Shown piece after piece: positions 36,201 to 45,195 of a DNA stretch of 64,000 bases. The notes below the pieces were generated by a model. The model was not told where the DNA came from and made no database searches. It saw only the letters and a list, made by a program, of their open reading frames with translations. The stretch is from Patiria pectinifera (taxonomy: Eukaryota; Echinodermata; Asteroidea; Valvatida; Asterinidae). The stretch spans positions 16,418,381 to 16,482,380 of the forward strand of contig CM057136.1 in assembly GCA_029964075.1 (NCBI GenBank), in the 5' to 3' direction. The position numbers and the translations under genes were made by a program. Position 1 is the stretch's first letter; every line of letters begins with the position of its first letter.

Positions 36201-38635
36201 GATCGCATCAATAGCGATCGCATAAAGAGTGGCCAAAATTACACCAACCTACTGACGAATTGAATACAATGTATGTATATTGTTTGAGATAATGACATAT
36301 AGATTATGCATTATGGCTGTAGCATTTGTCATACATTATGTTTCAGCGTGTCGTTGTGCTCTTTTCAAAGGCATTGGTAGTTAGGATTATTGTATTTTGG
36401 ACGTGATTTTTTTATTCTTGTATTTCAGGTCGTCAAGATGATCATCGTGGTCATCGCAGTCTTTGCTACATGTTGGTTACCTCTGCATGTGTATCAGCTT
36501 CTGTCCTTCATGAATGATGTTGCCTATCAGAGATCCTACTCACTACACGTCTACCTAGGAGTCTGGACGCTGGCTATGAGTTCATCTATGTACAATCCAT
36601 TCATCTATTGCTGGCTGAATGATAGGTGAGGGTTTATTAACATGAACCCTCTTAAATCTTTCAAAATTCAACAGGTTTTGAAGGATTATGTAGGATCGAG
36701 GAAGGTAGCTTCCAAAAACTATTAATATCCATAGGGACTTGATGTCCGTTAAGAGTTTCGGTATTAATTTGTCAATTATAGTTGACGATTTCTCCCCAGC
36801 GCGCTTACACGCGGACGTTCGCAGAGCGAACTTGGTACTACTGAATTCTCCACCAGGGAGATTAACAAGGAGGCCCGAGGAGCGTATGTGTAGCTTTAAA
36901 TCAAGTTGACCCCGTGCTAGAGGTGTTAGGGAGGGAAGCTGTCTTGACGCGTTGGCCGTTGTCTGACGTTTGATTGAGGCATTGAGAGGATAAGTGCGAG
37001 AGAAAAGTATCAAATTGACGAGAACGGTATAAGTTCCATTCTCTGTCCAAATCTTGGGGGAAATTTGGCACAAATTGTCAGCTCTAGAAACCCCCTTTTC
37101 ATAATGGTGACGTGGGAATGAGTTCTTTTCTTCTAACAATGCACGTTCCTGGATCAAGTTCCCGCTTTCTGTATACGCTGTAATTGCCACTTGCCGCTGG
37201 CAGATTTCTTCATTTCGAAAGCTGAACCTTTCGTTAAAAAGGCATGCTATAAGGTTCAGCTGGTCATTACAAAGAAGCAAATTTAATCAGGACCATGTCT
37301 AAATTGAATTGGAATAAGAACCCCAGTCTGCAGCATAGAATCATAGAGCATTATTTCATCCAAAAGAAACCCGAAAGGTAGATTCGCGTGGAGAAACTCA
37401 CCGAAGTTGCGAATCCGCAGCAAGAGTATTTGTTATATCTACGACGCAACTTCGCTTTGCTTTGCAATATTTAGCTAGAGTATAAATCGATCTTTGTTTA
37501 TAAAACGAGCCATCACGCGAAGAATGGGAAAGGGCCGCCAACACAGATCCGTATGGAGATGAAACAAATTGCCTTTATTAGAGCGTTTGTTTTATTGAGC
37601 TTTATCGAAAGATCACTTCGTTATGATTAAACATCCAACTGAAAAAAAGCCATCCTGACGGGGCTTTGGAACCTTTTTGGAGATTGTAATACCCGCAGAC
37701 ATTTCATATTGAGCCACACACGGGAATGACTGTCATCTAAAGATCACTTTGCCGATTGCCTGCACCCAAGCGAGACCAGGCATTACCTGTTCCCGATGGT
37801 TTTAGAAATGGTAGGAAGATTGGGTTCACTCTCCGCTGAGCGTCGCTAGTGTCAGTTGTTGTTGACGCCGGCTAAATGACGCCCCGGGCCAGGACTTCTC
37901 AGTAATCGTTCGCTTATGTTTGTCCATCATATGCTGTTATTTTTTTCCCAGGGATTAAGGCTGTCACTTGGGGGAAAAGTGGCTCAAGAAATAATTATGG
38001 CTGGCTTAAGGAGTGCTCCTCGTGTCATGACCTGAAACTTCAATTTGACAACGATCACAACATACTCCCTGTCATCATTTTGTGTCTTCTTTCGATCATT
38101 TGTTTCCAAAGGTCCTTACTAAGAAAAGTATCAGGAAACTTGATTCTATATTAACCTGCTTAGGAGGAGTTAATTTATATTAAAGCATCGAAGTTGAAAT
38201 TTCAGGTTTCCAAGTTGTACCGACTATATATTGGGTGAAGTTTGCGGATAAAGCATTGTGAAACTCTACCAGATACGGTTATTCTAGTTCCCCTCAGAAA
38301 ACTGAAGTTGGTTTCTGTCATACGTTTCGGCTGTACTGACACCTTTGTTTTATCCGCAATCGTTTCATTTTAAAGCCTTTAATTGATTAAATTGATTTGG
38401 TTCGTATATTTACAGGTTTCGAGCCGGGTTTAAGCGCGTATTCCGCTGCGGTACTACAAGCCCCGACGCCACCAACGGTCACCAACAAAGCGCAACGCCC
38501 TTAAATCCCACCAGCCACCACCTGATGACGTCAACAAGTGGTTACCAGCGCGCCGCCAACGGTAAGCAGGCGTTAGTCAGCAAGAATAGTCTCCTGACTG
38601 CCAGCGTAGTGGATTCAATGGAAGACACGTGCTGA
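32652..38635 (+). CDS. Tachykinin-type neuropeptide receptor, plus-strand copy (class A GPCR), complete gene
   Basis: Seven-transmembrane receptor of 385 aa, coding exons 32652-33241, 35476-35626, 36429-36625 and 38416-38635. It is expected at the plasma membrane, coupled to a G protein. The N-terminus has an NDT sequon (N18) and an acidic Tyr-rich stretch at residues 10-15. Visible landmarks are N48 in TM1, LAVAD with D76 in TM2, C103 and C182 for the ECL2 disulfide, DRY 127-129, CWLP 262-265 in TM6, NPFIY 303-307 in TM7, and a possible palmitoylation cysteine C324. WPDG in ECL2, RMRTVTNYFLLNLAVAD, YTVIGVKLW and the AKRK-VVKM junction are close to tachykinin/neurokinin receptors, and three intron positions match those I recall for vertebrate TACR genes. 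The ATG has a good context (AAAATGG). The ligand cannot be inferred safely; an orphan relative remains possible. Its paralogue faces it from 52.5 kb. Confidence 0.93.
33291..33341. repeat. 13-bp perfect inverted repeat near an exon donor
   Basis: TGGATATATTCCA (33291-33303) and TGGAATATATCCA (33329-33341) are exact reverse complements with a 25-base loop. They could form a pre-mRNA hairpin just inside intron 1. Confidence 0.85.
33440..33461. promoter_or_regulatory. Tandem CRE-like pair
   Basis: TTACGTCATAA occurs twice head to tail without spacer. Each copy contains TACGTCA, one mismatch from a CRE and compatible with CREB/ATF or PAR-bZIP binding. Confidence 0.3.
33725..33736. promoter_or_regulatory. 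Perfect NRF1 palindrome
   Basis: TGCGCATGCGCA fits the YGCGCAYGCGCR consensus at every base. It lies inside intron 1 rather than at a known promoter, so an alternative start is only a possibility. Confidence 0.35.
35476..35626 (+). CDS. Plus-strand receptor, exon 2 (TM5 and ICL3)
   Basis: 151 nt. Acceptor CGCATTAG. The first base completes W197, then 50 codons run from YNVATF through YTVIGVKLW to HIKAKRK. Donor AAG|GTGGGT. Exactly the length of the paralogous exon. Confidence 0.95.
36171..36191. repeat. Poly(C)-poly(A) tract in intron 2
   Basis: Thirteen C (36171-36183) directly followed by eight A. On the minus strand it reads T8-G13, the same arrangement as the tracts at 3411 and 34828. 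Confidence 0.9.
36429..36625 (+). CDS. Plus-strand receptor, exon 3 (TM6-TM7)
   Basis: 197 nt, acceptor TTGTATTTCAG. Starts VVKMIIVV, carries CWLP and NPFIY, and ends in CWLND plus two bases of the R313 codon. Donor AG|GTGAGG. By eye, 46 of 65 full residues match the paralogous exon. Confidence 0.96.
36626..38415 (+). other. Plus-strand receptor, intron 3
   Basis: 1,790 nt with no sense-strand exon. The antisense strand has an unusually long open frame (37280 down to 36582) with no methionine codon; see findings. Confidence 0.85.
38416..38635 (+). CDS. Plus-strand receptor, exon 4 (helix 8 and C-terminal tail)
   Basis: 220 nt, acceptor TATATTTACAG. The first base completes R313, followed by FRAGFKRVFRC (helix 8 and a likely palmitoylated cysteine) and a Ser/Thr/Asn-rich tail. 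The last residues SVVDSMEDTC are shared in form with the minus-strand paralogue (SVVDSTEDIF). TGA at 38633-38635. Confidence 0.93.
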
Positions 38636-39428
38636 TCGGGCACCAGGCGGGATGAGTCAGGGACATCAATATCATAATTAGGCTGGATCTTTCTTGAAAT
38701 AGATTATGTGAAAACACACTGTTGATCAGTATGTATGCCTTCTTGATATTTTGTTGGCTTTGGTGACCATGTAACCGAGATATTTTATAGATCGTAGTTT
38801 AAAAATAACGGATTTTTATGGCTGCCGTTAGGAACCGTATAGCATGCAACATATATTAACACTCTTTGCAAAAAAGTGTGAAGAGAACATTTCCCAAAGG
38901 GAATGGAGATTCATCATGACTTTTAAAGTTTACAAGGTTCGATGAACGTAAAGAAATCCTAAATAATTATAAAGACTGCACTATATGTAAGCCATTAGAA
39001 GGTCACTAGTCGGCTAAACATACGTTTAGTATCTAATTTGAAAGTCATTCACTGCGAATAATGCACTCTGATAGTTACACAGAATTATTACATTTTGGTT
39101 CGTATATAAGTCTAGTTAAATGTCACGTTACCAAAATATATCTGGCTTAAATCTCCAATCTCCATGAATTATTTTACCATTTCCTTTTCGCCTGAGTGAT
39201 TTTGGTTTATGGAATTTGCAACACCCTGACCTGAAGTTGTTATTTCGTCTGCAAAATGTCATCTGCAGCGCGCGATGTATCATGTATCATCGTGCCCCAG
39301 ATCTTGAAGACATCTTCAAGAATGATGTCATGTGGGTAACCGTTTTGTCAGAGTGTAACGATCCAGACCCAGTCCAGGGTGGACAAGAGTGCGAGGTGTT
39401 ATGAGCGGATAATGGACTCCGTGCACGA

Positions 39429-39549
39429 ACAGTAGGTGGCGCTGTTTGGAAGGACACATTACGTGCGCTGGTTCACGCGTTCGAATTCCGAAGATGGCGC
39501 ACCCCCAATATTCAATCGAATGCACGCAAACCAATAGCACGTGCGCATG
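39429..39549. promoter_or_regulatory. CpG-type promoter-like cluster with a CTCF-like word
   Basis: Within 120 bases are ACAGTAGGTGGCGC (39429-39442, matching the vertebrate CTCF core at nearly every base), AAGATGGCG (39491-39499, YY1-like), CCAAT (39531-39535), CACGTG (39538-39543) and GCGCATG (39543-39549). The patch from 39.26 to 39.74 kb is visibly richer in CpG than its surroundings. No gene is visible immediately downstream on either strand, so the promoter idea rests on motifs only. Confidence 0.3.
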
Positions 39550-40234
39550 GGGAGATCGCTCCTTAGAATGCGTGTGCGCTCTTTTGCGTGTACAGCCGAT
39601 GGCGTATGTAGTTTTGCACTGTGTCCATAAGTTGTAAGTGTGAGGCAGTTGAGTGGGTTATTTGTGGTTCTGTGGCGATGTGAATATAAGCTGGGAAGTC
39701 CAAAACGAGTCAAGTGACGGGCAGGCATTTCGCGTTACGGTCGCTTTTCGTTATTTTGTAAAATACAATCTTGTTCTCAAGTTAATATCCCTTTATACTT
39801 TTTCACCTTAAGTTAAGACACAGCTGAACCATGGGGCTGAACTTAACATTTGGAACCATACAGATGTTTTGTTCTACAATGTTACAGTTCAAACACGCCG
39901 ACTGATGTAATACAAACGACCAGTAATTTTCTTTGCATCAAATTTAGGCCCCAGTGGAGCATCGGTTCTATATTGGTCTAATGATTGTCACAACTCCAAT
40001 AAGAGACATTCCATTTGAATGCATCAGCTTTATATAAACACACGACCTAAGCACACTCAATGATCGTTTTAGTGAACGCAAAAGAATGTTGATGAATACT
40101 GTGATTTTTTTCTCCAAATATCAAGGCAATTACGTTGAGATTATGGCGTCAGGAAAAAACTGATCTCGTATTTTTCCAGATGGATAGTTTTTTTCTCAAG
40201 TGAAAATATTTTAAGATGTTATGCGCCTATCATG

Positions 40235-40245
40235 CCCCCCCCCCC
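40235..40245. repeat. Poly(C) run
   Basis: Eleven consecutive C, followed by TTCACACC. Confidence 0.9.
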
Positions 40246-40419
40246 TTCACACCGCGCTGTCCCAAGTCCGATGTCGTGGTTTGGTCACGTTTTCATGCCC
40301 CTGAAGGTTGGGGATTTTGGTCACTCCTAAACATCGTTTGGCGTACTACAAAGAAAGGCAATCACTAGTGCGCTCCACGTATGTAAGTCGGAGACTGTCA
40401 TTTAAATTTTGCCCAAGTG

Positions 40420-40456
40420 GTGGGGATATTGTCACTTCAAAAGTGACAATCCCCAC
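40420..40456. repeat. Hairpin-forming inverted repeat
   Basis: GTGGGGAT(AT)TGTCACTT at 40420-40437 pairs with AAGTGACAATCCCCAC at 40441-40456: 16 base pairs with a two-base bulge and a three-base loop. A second weaker arm (CCCAAGTGG / TGAGTGGGG) lies outside it. Confidence 0.8.
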
Positions 40457-40475
40457 GTCTTGAGTGGGGCTGTCC

Positions 40476-40502
40476 GGGGGAAGGGGAAGGGGAAGGGGAA
40501 AC
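40476..40502. repeat. GGGGAA microsatellite
   Basis: About four copies of GGGGAA in tandem directly after the hairpin. Confidence 0.85.
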
Positions 40503-40529
40503 CGCATTACGGTCAGACAAACTTCTTTA

Positions 40530-41220
40530 CGAGATGATAATGGGAATAAATCTATTAAAAGCTGATGTGAAGTGGAATTTAGCTAAAAATGGTTTTAAAA
40601 TGTGGTGGATAAGTGCAGATATCTGTGAGCGCTTGAGGTTCCATGAACAAGATTCGATATCAGATGGTAAACAGTGGTGTGCTTGATGTATCTTATGAGA
40701 TTCAGTTGATGAGCAATGGCATGTCCGCCTTGAGGTTTGTTTTTGTTTTGTAAGGTTGTTGGGTGAGCTGTGAGATTGATTGTAGCCGTGAGTTGATTCG
40801 CCTGGAGGTCTAGTAAAATTGGGCATTTGATCACGCCGGTTTATCAATTCATGGATTAAACGTAATGTTTAATACATTTTAAATTATCATTGGTTTCATT
40901 GATCAACAGGTTGAATAGATTAAGGTCTAGTAATATATTTCGGTGTGCAATGTGGTGAACAGAAACTGAGAGAGGTAGTCTGTGAGGAGGTTTATTAAAC
41001 GATAAGTGACAGCAGGCTCGGCGAGAAAGTACACGGCACGTGGAATGCAGAGTGCAAAGCACGATACAGTGATTGGTTGCGAGGGTTGAGATTATTGCTA
41101 TAGGTGAGTAACTTATGATGTGATCGTATTCGTTCTGGCATGCTGTGGTAACACAATATCGAGATTTCTCAGTTGTGTTCATAGTTAATGAGCAGGGGCA
41201 AAATTTACACTAAAACACTA
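40530..41220 (-). mobile_element. Possible degenerate retroelement debris
   Basis: On the minus strand two open frames (41182-40856 and 40847-40527) follow each other, with AATAAACCTCCTCACAG between them in an LTR-like or LINE-like style. No reverse transcriptase, protease or integrase motif is visible, so this is a guess from texture only. Confidence 0.2.
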
Positions 41221-44008
41221 TGCGCCTGAGGGCATTTTTGCACCATGATGATTTTATCAGCAGCTAAAATTGTTAAGAATGTCTCTTTAAGTATTAAATG
41301 CACGAGGGTTTGTTATCAAACCCAATTTCCCCATACGTACTCCTATGCCACATCTTCAAGTCTTGAATAGTTAGTGAAATTCCAATATTTTTGTTAAAAA
41401 AGGCAAGTAGTTACAAATCCAAGAATACAGCTCACAATTTTCATCAGCCTTGAAAAATGAAAAGGTTCACATTGTCTCAGCATAAACGGTAAAAGTATTT
41501 AGTAAAACAAAAGCGACCCCTCAAAATGCAGAGTATTCAAGGTTTTGCATACTAATTAAGGAAATAAATATTTCCACTACATAGGTTATACGTTTGATCA
41601 TTATTATGGTTGCGATTTGTTGATATAGAATGGTATTAAGGTTAACAACTGAGACCGAACCTTCAATATATTGGCCCATATTCCCACTTGTTCTCTAGTT
41701 GAATAGCACTGGTGGCAGTACACATTATCCATTTTTATTTTGGTTGTCAGTTCAGTTTGTTTTCTTAATCGAGTTAACTTTAATTATTGCAACTAAACAC
41801 CATGCACCATCACGTACTTCACACTTCCCTTAATCTTCAGTCTATCAATGCAAAATACCGAAAAATAATATTGATATTTTAAGTATTCACTTAATGATAT
41901 TCAGTAAGTTGAGCTGATGTTATATTCATGTGAAAACAAATTGACTGAAAATATAAAAGTAAAACTAATGTCACATCTGTTTGTTATTGCTATTTTTCTG
42001 ACATTGTAATTATCGTTGATTAATCAGTCGAATCTTGTATTAAAGTGTCAAGTGGTTGTATAAAACAAAAATGGATGTTACATGTAAATCAGTAAGATAT
42101 CACCTGTTATATACTTGACAAATCATATCTCCAAAATCTATTTATCTAGTTTTTTTCTGCAAGAGTTCTTGCAGTCACTGCTACATATGGAGCCAGACTC
42201 TAAATACTTGAATAAATGCAGCCAATTTTGGGCTTTCATATGGATTGAAATTTTGACCGACTCAACAGAAATGTCTCGTATAACCGACACTAACCTGTTT
42301 GAATAAGAGTACATATTAGGCCTAGCCTCAATAGATTTGTTAGGCCTATAAGGTTAGCTCAACGAAAGGCCTGTATTTGCACGGACGATAGAGGCGTTTA
42401 TGAGTTTGAGATATCCAGAATTATCTAGTTAACAGTTATTTGAGCACATGTCCTGACTCACCGAGTCTGCCATACTCACTTATTTTTCATGGTGATCTGA
42501 GCTGAGGACCTAACATGAACTCTTATCCCACCCCATATAAAAATATCCAACTGATACAGTTTAGCTAAATGTACAACTGAAAGAGCAGGTTCGCGGACAA
42601 GAATAGAAAAACGCAGATTGAGCGGATTTAAAAAAAAAAAACTCTTGTGGGGGCTACGAAATGGACCACGACAAATTGAGGTATACATAATGTAAGAAAG
42701 AAGATGTTCAAGTGAAAAACTACTTGTTAAATACAGTCGCCGTGGCAGGCCTCAGCTGTTTTTTCCCAGTTTATAACATTTTTCCCGGAAAGGTACAATA
42801 TCGGCCATAGGCCTACGGTGAAATATGTACACAACTGATCAATTTGATGTCAGCCAACTGTTATCGGAACGAGAAGGGATGGGTGCACTCAAGAATTAAA
42901 TCATCCATTGAAACATACACTACAACAAAAACTGTTGCTGTGGTTACAATGCAATAATCAACGGAGCACACTCATCACTTCAAATAGTGCTATGCTCTAT
43001 GTCATGCTTTTCCTGACAACAGAGGGCGCCATTGAGCGGTTTCCGTTTGAGCACAGGAGTCTTAATGGGATTTTCTTTCTACAACATATTACAGATATTG
43101 CTTATAATATTTAACTATCCTCAATATGAAAAAATACAACATTTAGTAAACTGACGGGGAAAAAACAATGGCAAAGATACAAAAAACCTGGCTATTATTA
43201 AACAAGTTGTGGCTGATCGAGCCCTATTCGAAGACTGTATTTCTTTTTGTAGCATTTGCGCTACGCACCGTACCACAGTGGTTTCGAAAATGGCACTTCC
43301 ACATAATTGCCACAGTACACACAAGAGTCACAGCATAGAGAACTGATAAAGAACTGTAACTTGGAACGTCACTATTACATAACCAGACCTTAGCTAGCAT
43401 GCCGGACAGTAAGAATAACTGAAATAGTTTCGAAGTAGAACATTTTGTAGACAATATACTGGCGTTTGGGCTTACTCAACCATAATACTGAACGGCCCTT
43501 GTCACAACTAAACCATTTTGTACTGTGCACAGGTATATGTGTAGGCCTTAAGTCCAAAGTTCCGTCAACCTTGACGTAATAAAATACTGTGCAGCCCTTT
43601 TGAGGGATAATTACTGAGACCCACCTTGTGAATTCACTTACCTCAGTTCTGTCTTGTCACATTAGGCCTACGTCAAGTCACCGTACTTCCTTAGTGATGT
43701 TGCTTCACGTCCAAGTTGCCCAAATGCCCAAAACTTTTCCCCGAATTTGTCAGTTTGTGTAGTCCGGTTTGACGCTAACTTTCTCCAACCTATTCGTGTG
43801 AAATCTCCACGTACAGAGTGTAAGAACATGAGCTATGGCTCGACTGAATTCCTCTGAGGAAACTTTCCTCCAGTACAAGGTCAGAGCGGTCGGCATCGAC
43901 ATGGACCTGTGGTGGTTTTTGCAGCTACCGCGCGCGTGACGTGCTGACCTGAAGGTCAAAATGACAGCGCCCTCCAGAGTCCAAATGCATACACTTGTGC
44001 GTGTCAGT

Positions 44009-44038
44009 CATTGATCTCCATAATTATGGAGATCAATG
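44009..44038. repeat. Perfect 30-bp palindrome
   Basis: Fifteen bases, CATTGATCTCCATAA, followed at once by their exact reverse complement, with no spacer. Flanked by GTGTCAGT on both sides as a short direct repeat (44001-44008 and 44039-44046). Confidence 0.9.
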
Positions 44039-44365
44039 GTGTCAGTACAGTAACTGCGTATTTGGGATTATTTTCACCTAAAATGCATGAGCACAAAATG
44101 GGTTTCCAATGATCTGAATAACATAAATTAATGTCCGTACAAACATATGGGTGGGTCAATGCCTGATTTTGCGCGTTAACCGTTCGGTGGGGGTCGGGGT
44201 AGTGGGGGTCTCAACAAAACTCTCAGCTGATACGTGTATTTTTCAACAAATGTACATTGTATATGGATTGGGAGAATAGTTATTATGCAATGAACCTAAT
44301 AATACCATGCGCGTATTATGCACAGTCCTATGAACAAAGGATAGCGCGAGGCTTGCTCAATATGC

Positions 44366-44555
44366 ATGTGCGCGCATTCCCGGCATTATGACGTTAGTAA
44401 ATCTTTGGTTACAAAAGTAAACAGCCGTTTTCTTGCAAATAATCAAATAACCTTGGAAATGAAACACACGGAAGCGATCAGTATAAGCCCTAAAGCAAAA
44501 CATCTAAACATGACATTTGCATCCAAATCGCAGATAAAACAGCGGGCTATTACTG
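44366..44555 (+). CDS. Uncharacterised KVHF protein, exon 1
   Basis: First coding exon, ending at a consensus donor (GTAAGTG) in phase 1. It codes about 32 residues from the ATG at 44459 or 63 from the ATG at 44366. Basic and without recognisable motifs. Confidence 0.5.
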
Positions 44556-45195
44556 GTAAGTGTTTCCATTAAGTGCTGAGGGTAATTTGAACACCTCAGA
44601 GTGCCGTCTTCGGGCAACTTTAGTGGCGATCCTCTTTCCTGAATTGGTGTTATTTAAGACGTTAGTTTACAAGTACTGTATAATTACAGTCTTCCATTTC
44701 AGTCTTGGCATAGTGTAAACGTTTTTAAAGAAGAATTGAAGATGAGGAGTACAATTGTTTCTCAACATCCTTGTAATAGCCACTTCAGACGTGATGCTGC
44801 ATTACAGAAGGAATAGCGATGAAGATGCCAGGTTGTCCGCCATCGTGGATCGAAATCCCGCCCTCTTCCCGCGAGATTACCTGAAGCCGTTCCAAGCGCA
44901 AGACTTTCCATTGGGCGTTCGTCGTTCGCAGGTCATGTGGGACTCGCAGCGCGAGTTACTGCAGCGCGCCACGGAGGCAACGAAGCGGATGGAAGCAGCC
45001 AAGGCGCGATTCTACGCTTGGCCATCGCGCCACCAAGCGATCGCGACCAACCAGTGCCAAAACAGATTTATAATGGATAAATATCGCGACTGGGCGAAGG
45101 TGGCCGATGAGGGCACAGTATCAACAAGTGAAATGCCCAAGAACGGCAGTCGTAAAGTTCATTTCAGTAAGGACATTGAGGTTATAAGAATTTAG
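44366..45195 (+). CDS. Uncharacterised small charged protein with a KVHF (PP1-docking type) motif, two exons
   Basis: I do not recognise the family. The proposed CDS joins 44366-44555 and 44789-45195. The donor is ACTG|GTAAGT and the acceptor CCACTTCAG; the phase-1 split codon becomes GAC, giving 198 aa. The ATG at 44459 has a better context (G at -3, A at +4) and would give 167 aa. Exon 2 is GC-richer with codon use like the receptor exons, and encodes a charged, probably helical segment (QRELLQRATEATKRMEAAKA) and then SRKVHFSKDIE. KVHF fits the [RK]-x(0,1)-[VI]-x-[FW] docking rule of PP1-binding proteins. No signal peptide or clear membrane segment belongs to the spliced product. The hydrophobic lead of the unspliced frame from 44755 lies in the intron. 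Stop TAG at 45193-45195. It lies between two convergent receptor genes and reads towards the minus-strand copy. Confidence 0.6.
44789..45195 (+). CDS. Uncharacterised KVHF protein, exon 2
   Basis: Codes the last 134 residues, from VMLHYRRNSDEDARLS through NPALFPRDYLKPF to KVHFSKDIEVIRI. An alternative acceptor at 44806-44807 would be out of phase with the exon 1 donor, so the CAG at 44786-44788 is preferred. The unspliced frame starting at 44755 gives 146 residues. Confidence 0.68.

Larger units (their letters stand above)
38636..44365. other. Region between the receptor 3' end and the next gene
   Basis: Begins with the 3' flank of the plus-strand receptor; I found no clear AATAAA close to the stop. 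A promoter-like cluster lies at 39.4-39.6 kb, a hairpin at 40420-40456, GGGGAA repeats at about 40.48 kb, possible retroelement debris at 40.5-41.2 kb, a CAACAGAGGGCG word at 43017 and a 30-base palindrome at 44009. No coding exon supported. Confidence 0.5.

Noticed and set aside
44755-44788. Hydrophobic start (MFLNILVIATSD) for the KVHF protein
   Set aside because: This segment is better read as intron: a consensus donor at 44556 and the CAG at 44788 splice in phase. It also begins at a TTG rather than an ATG.
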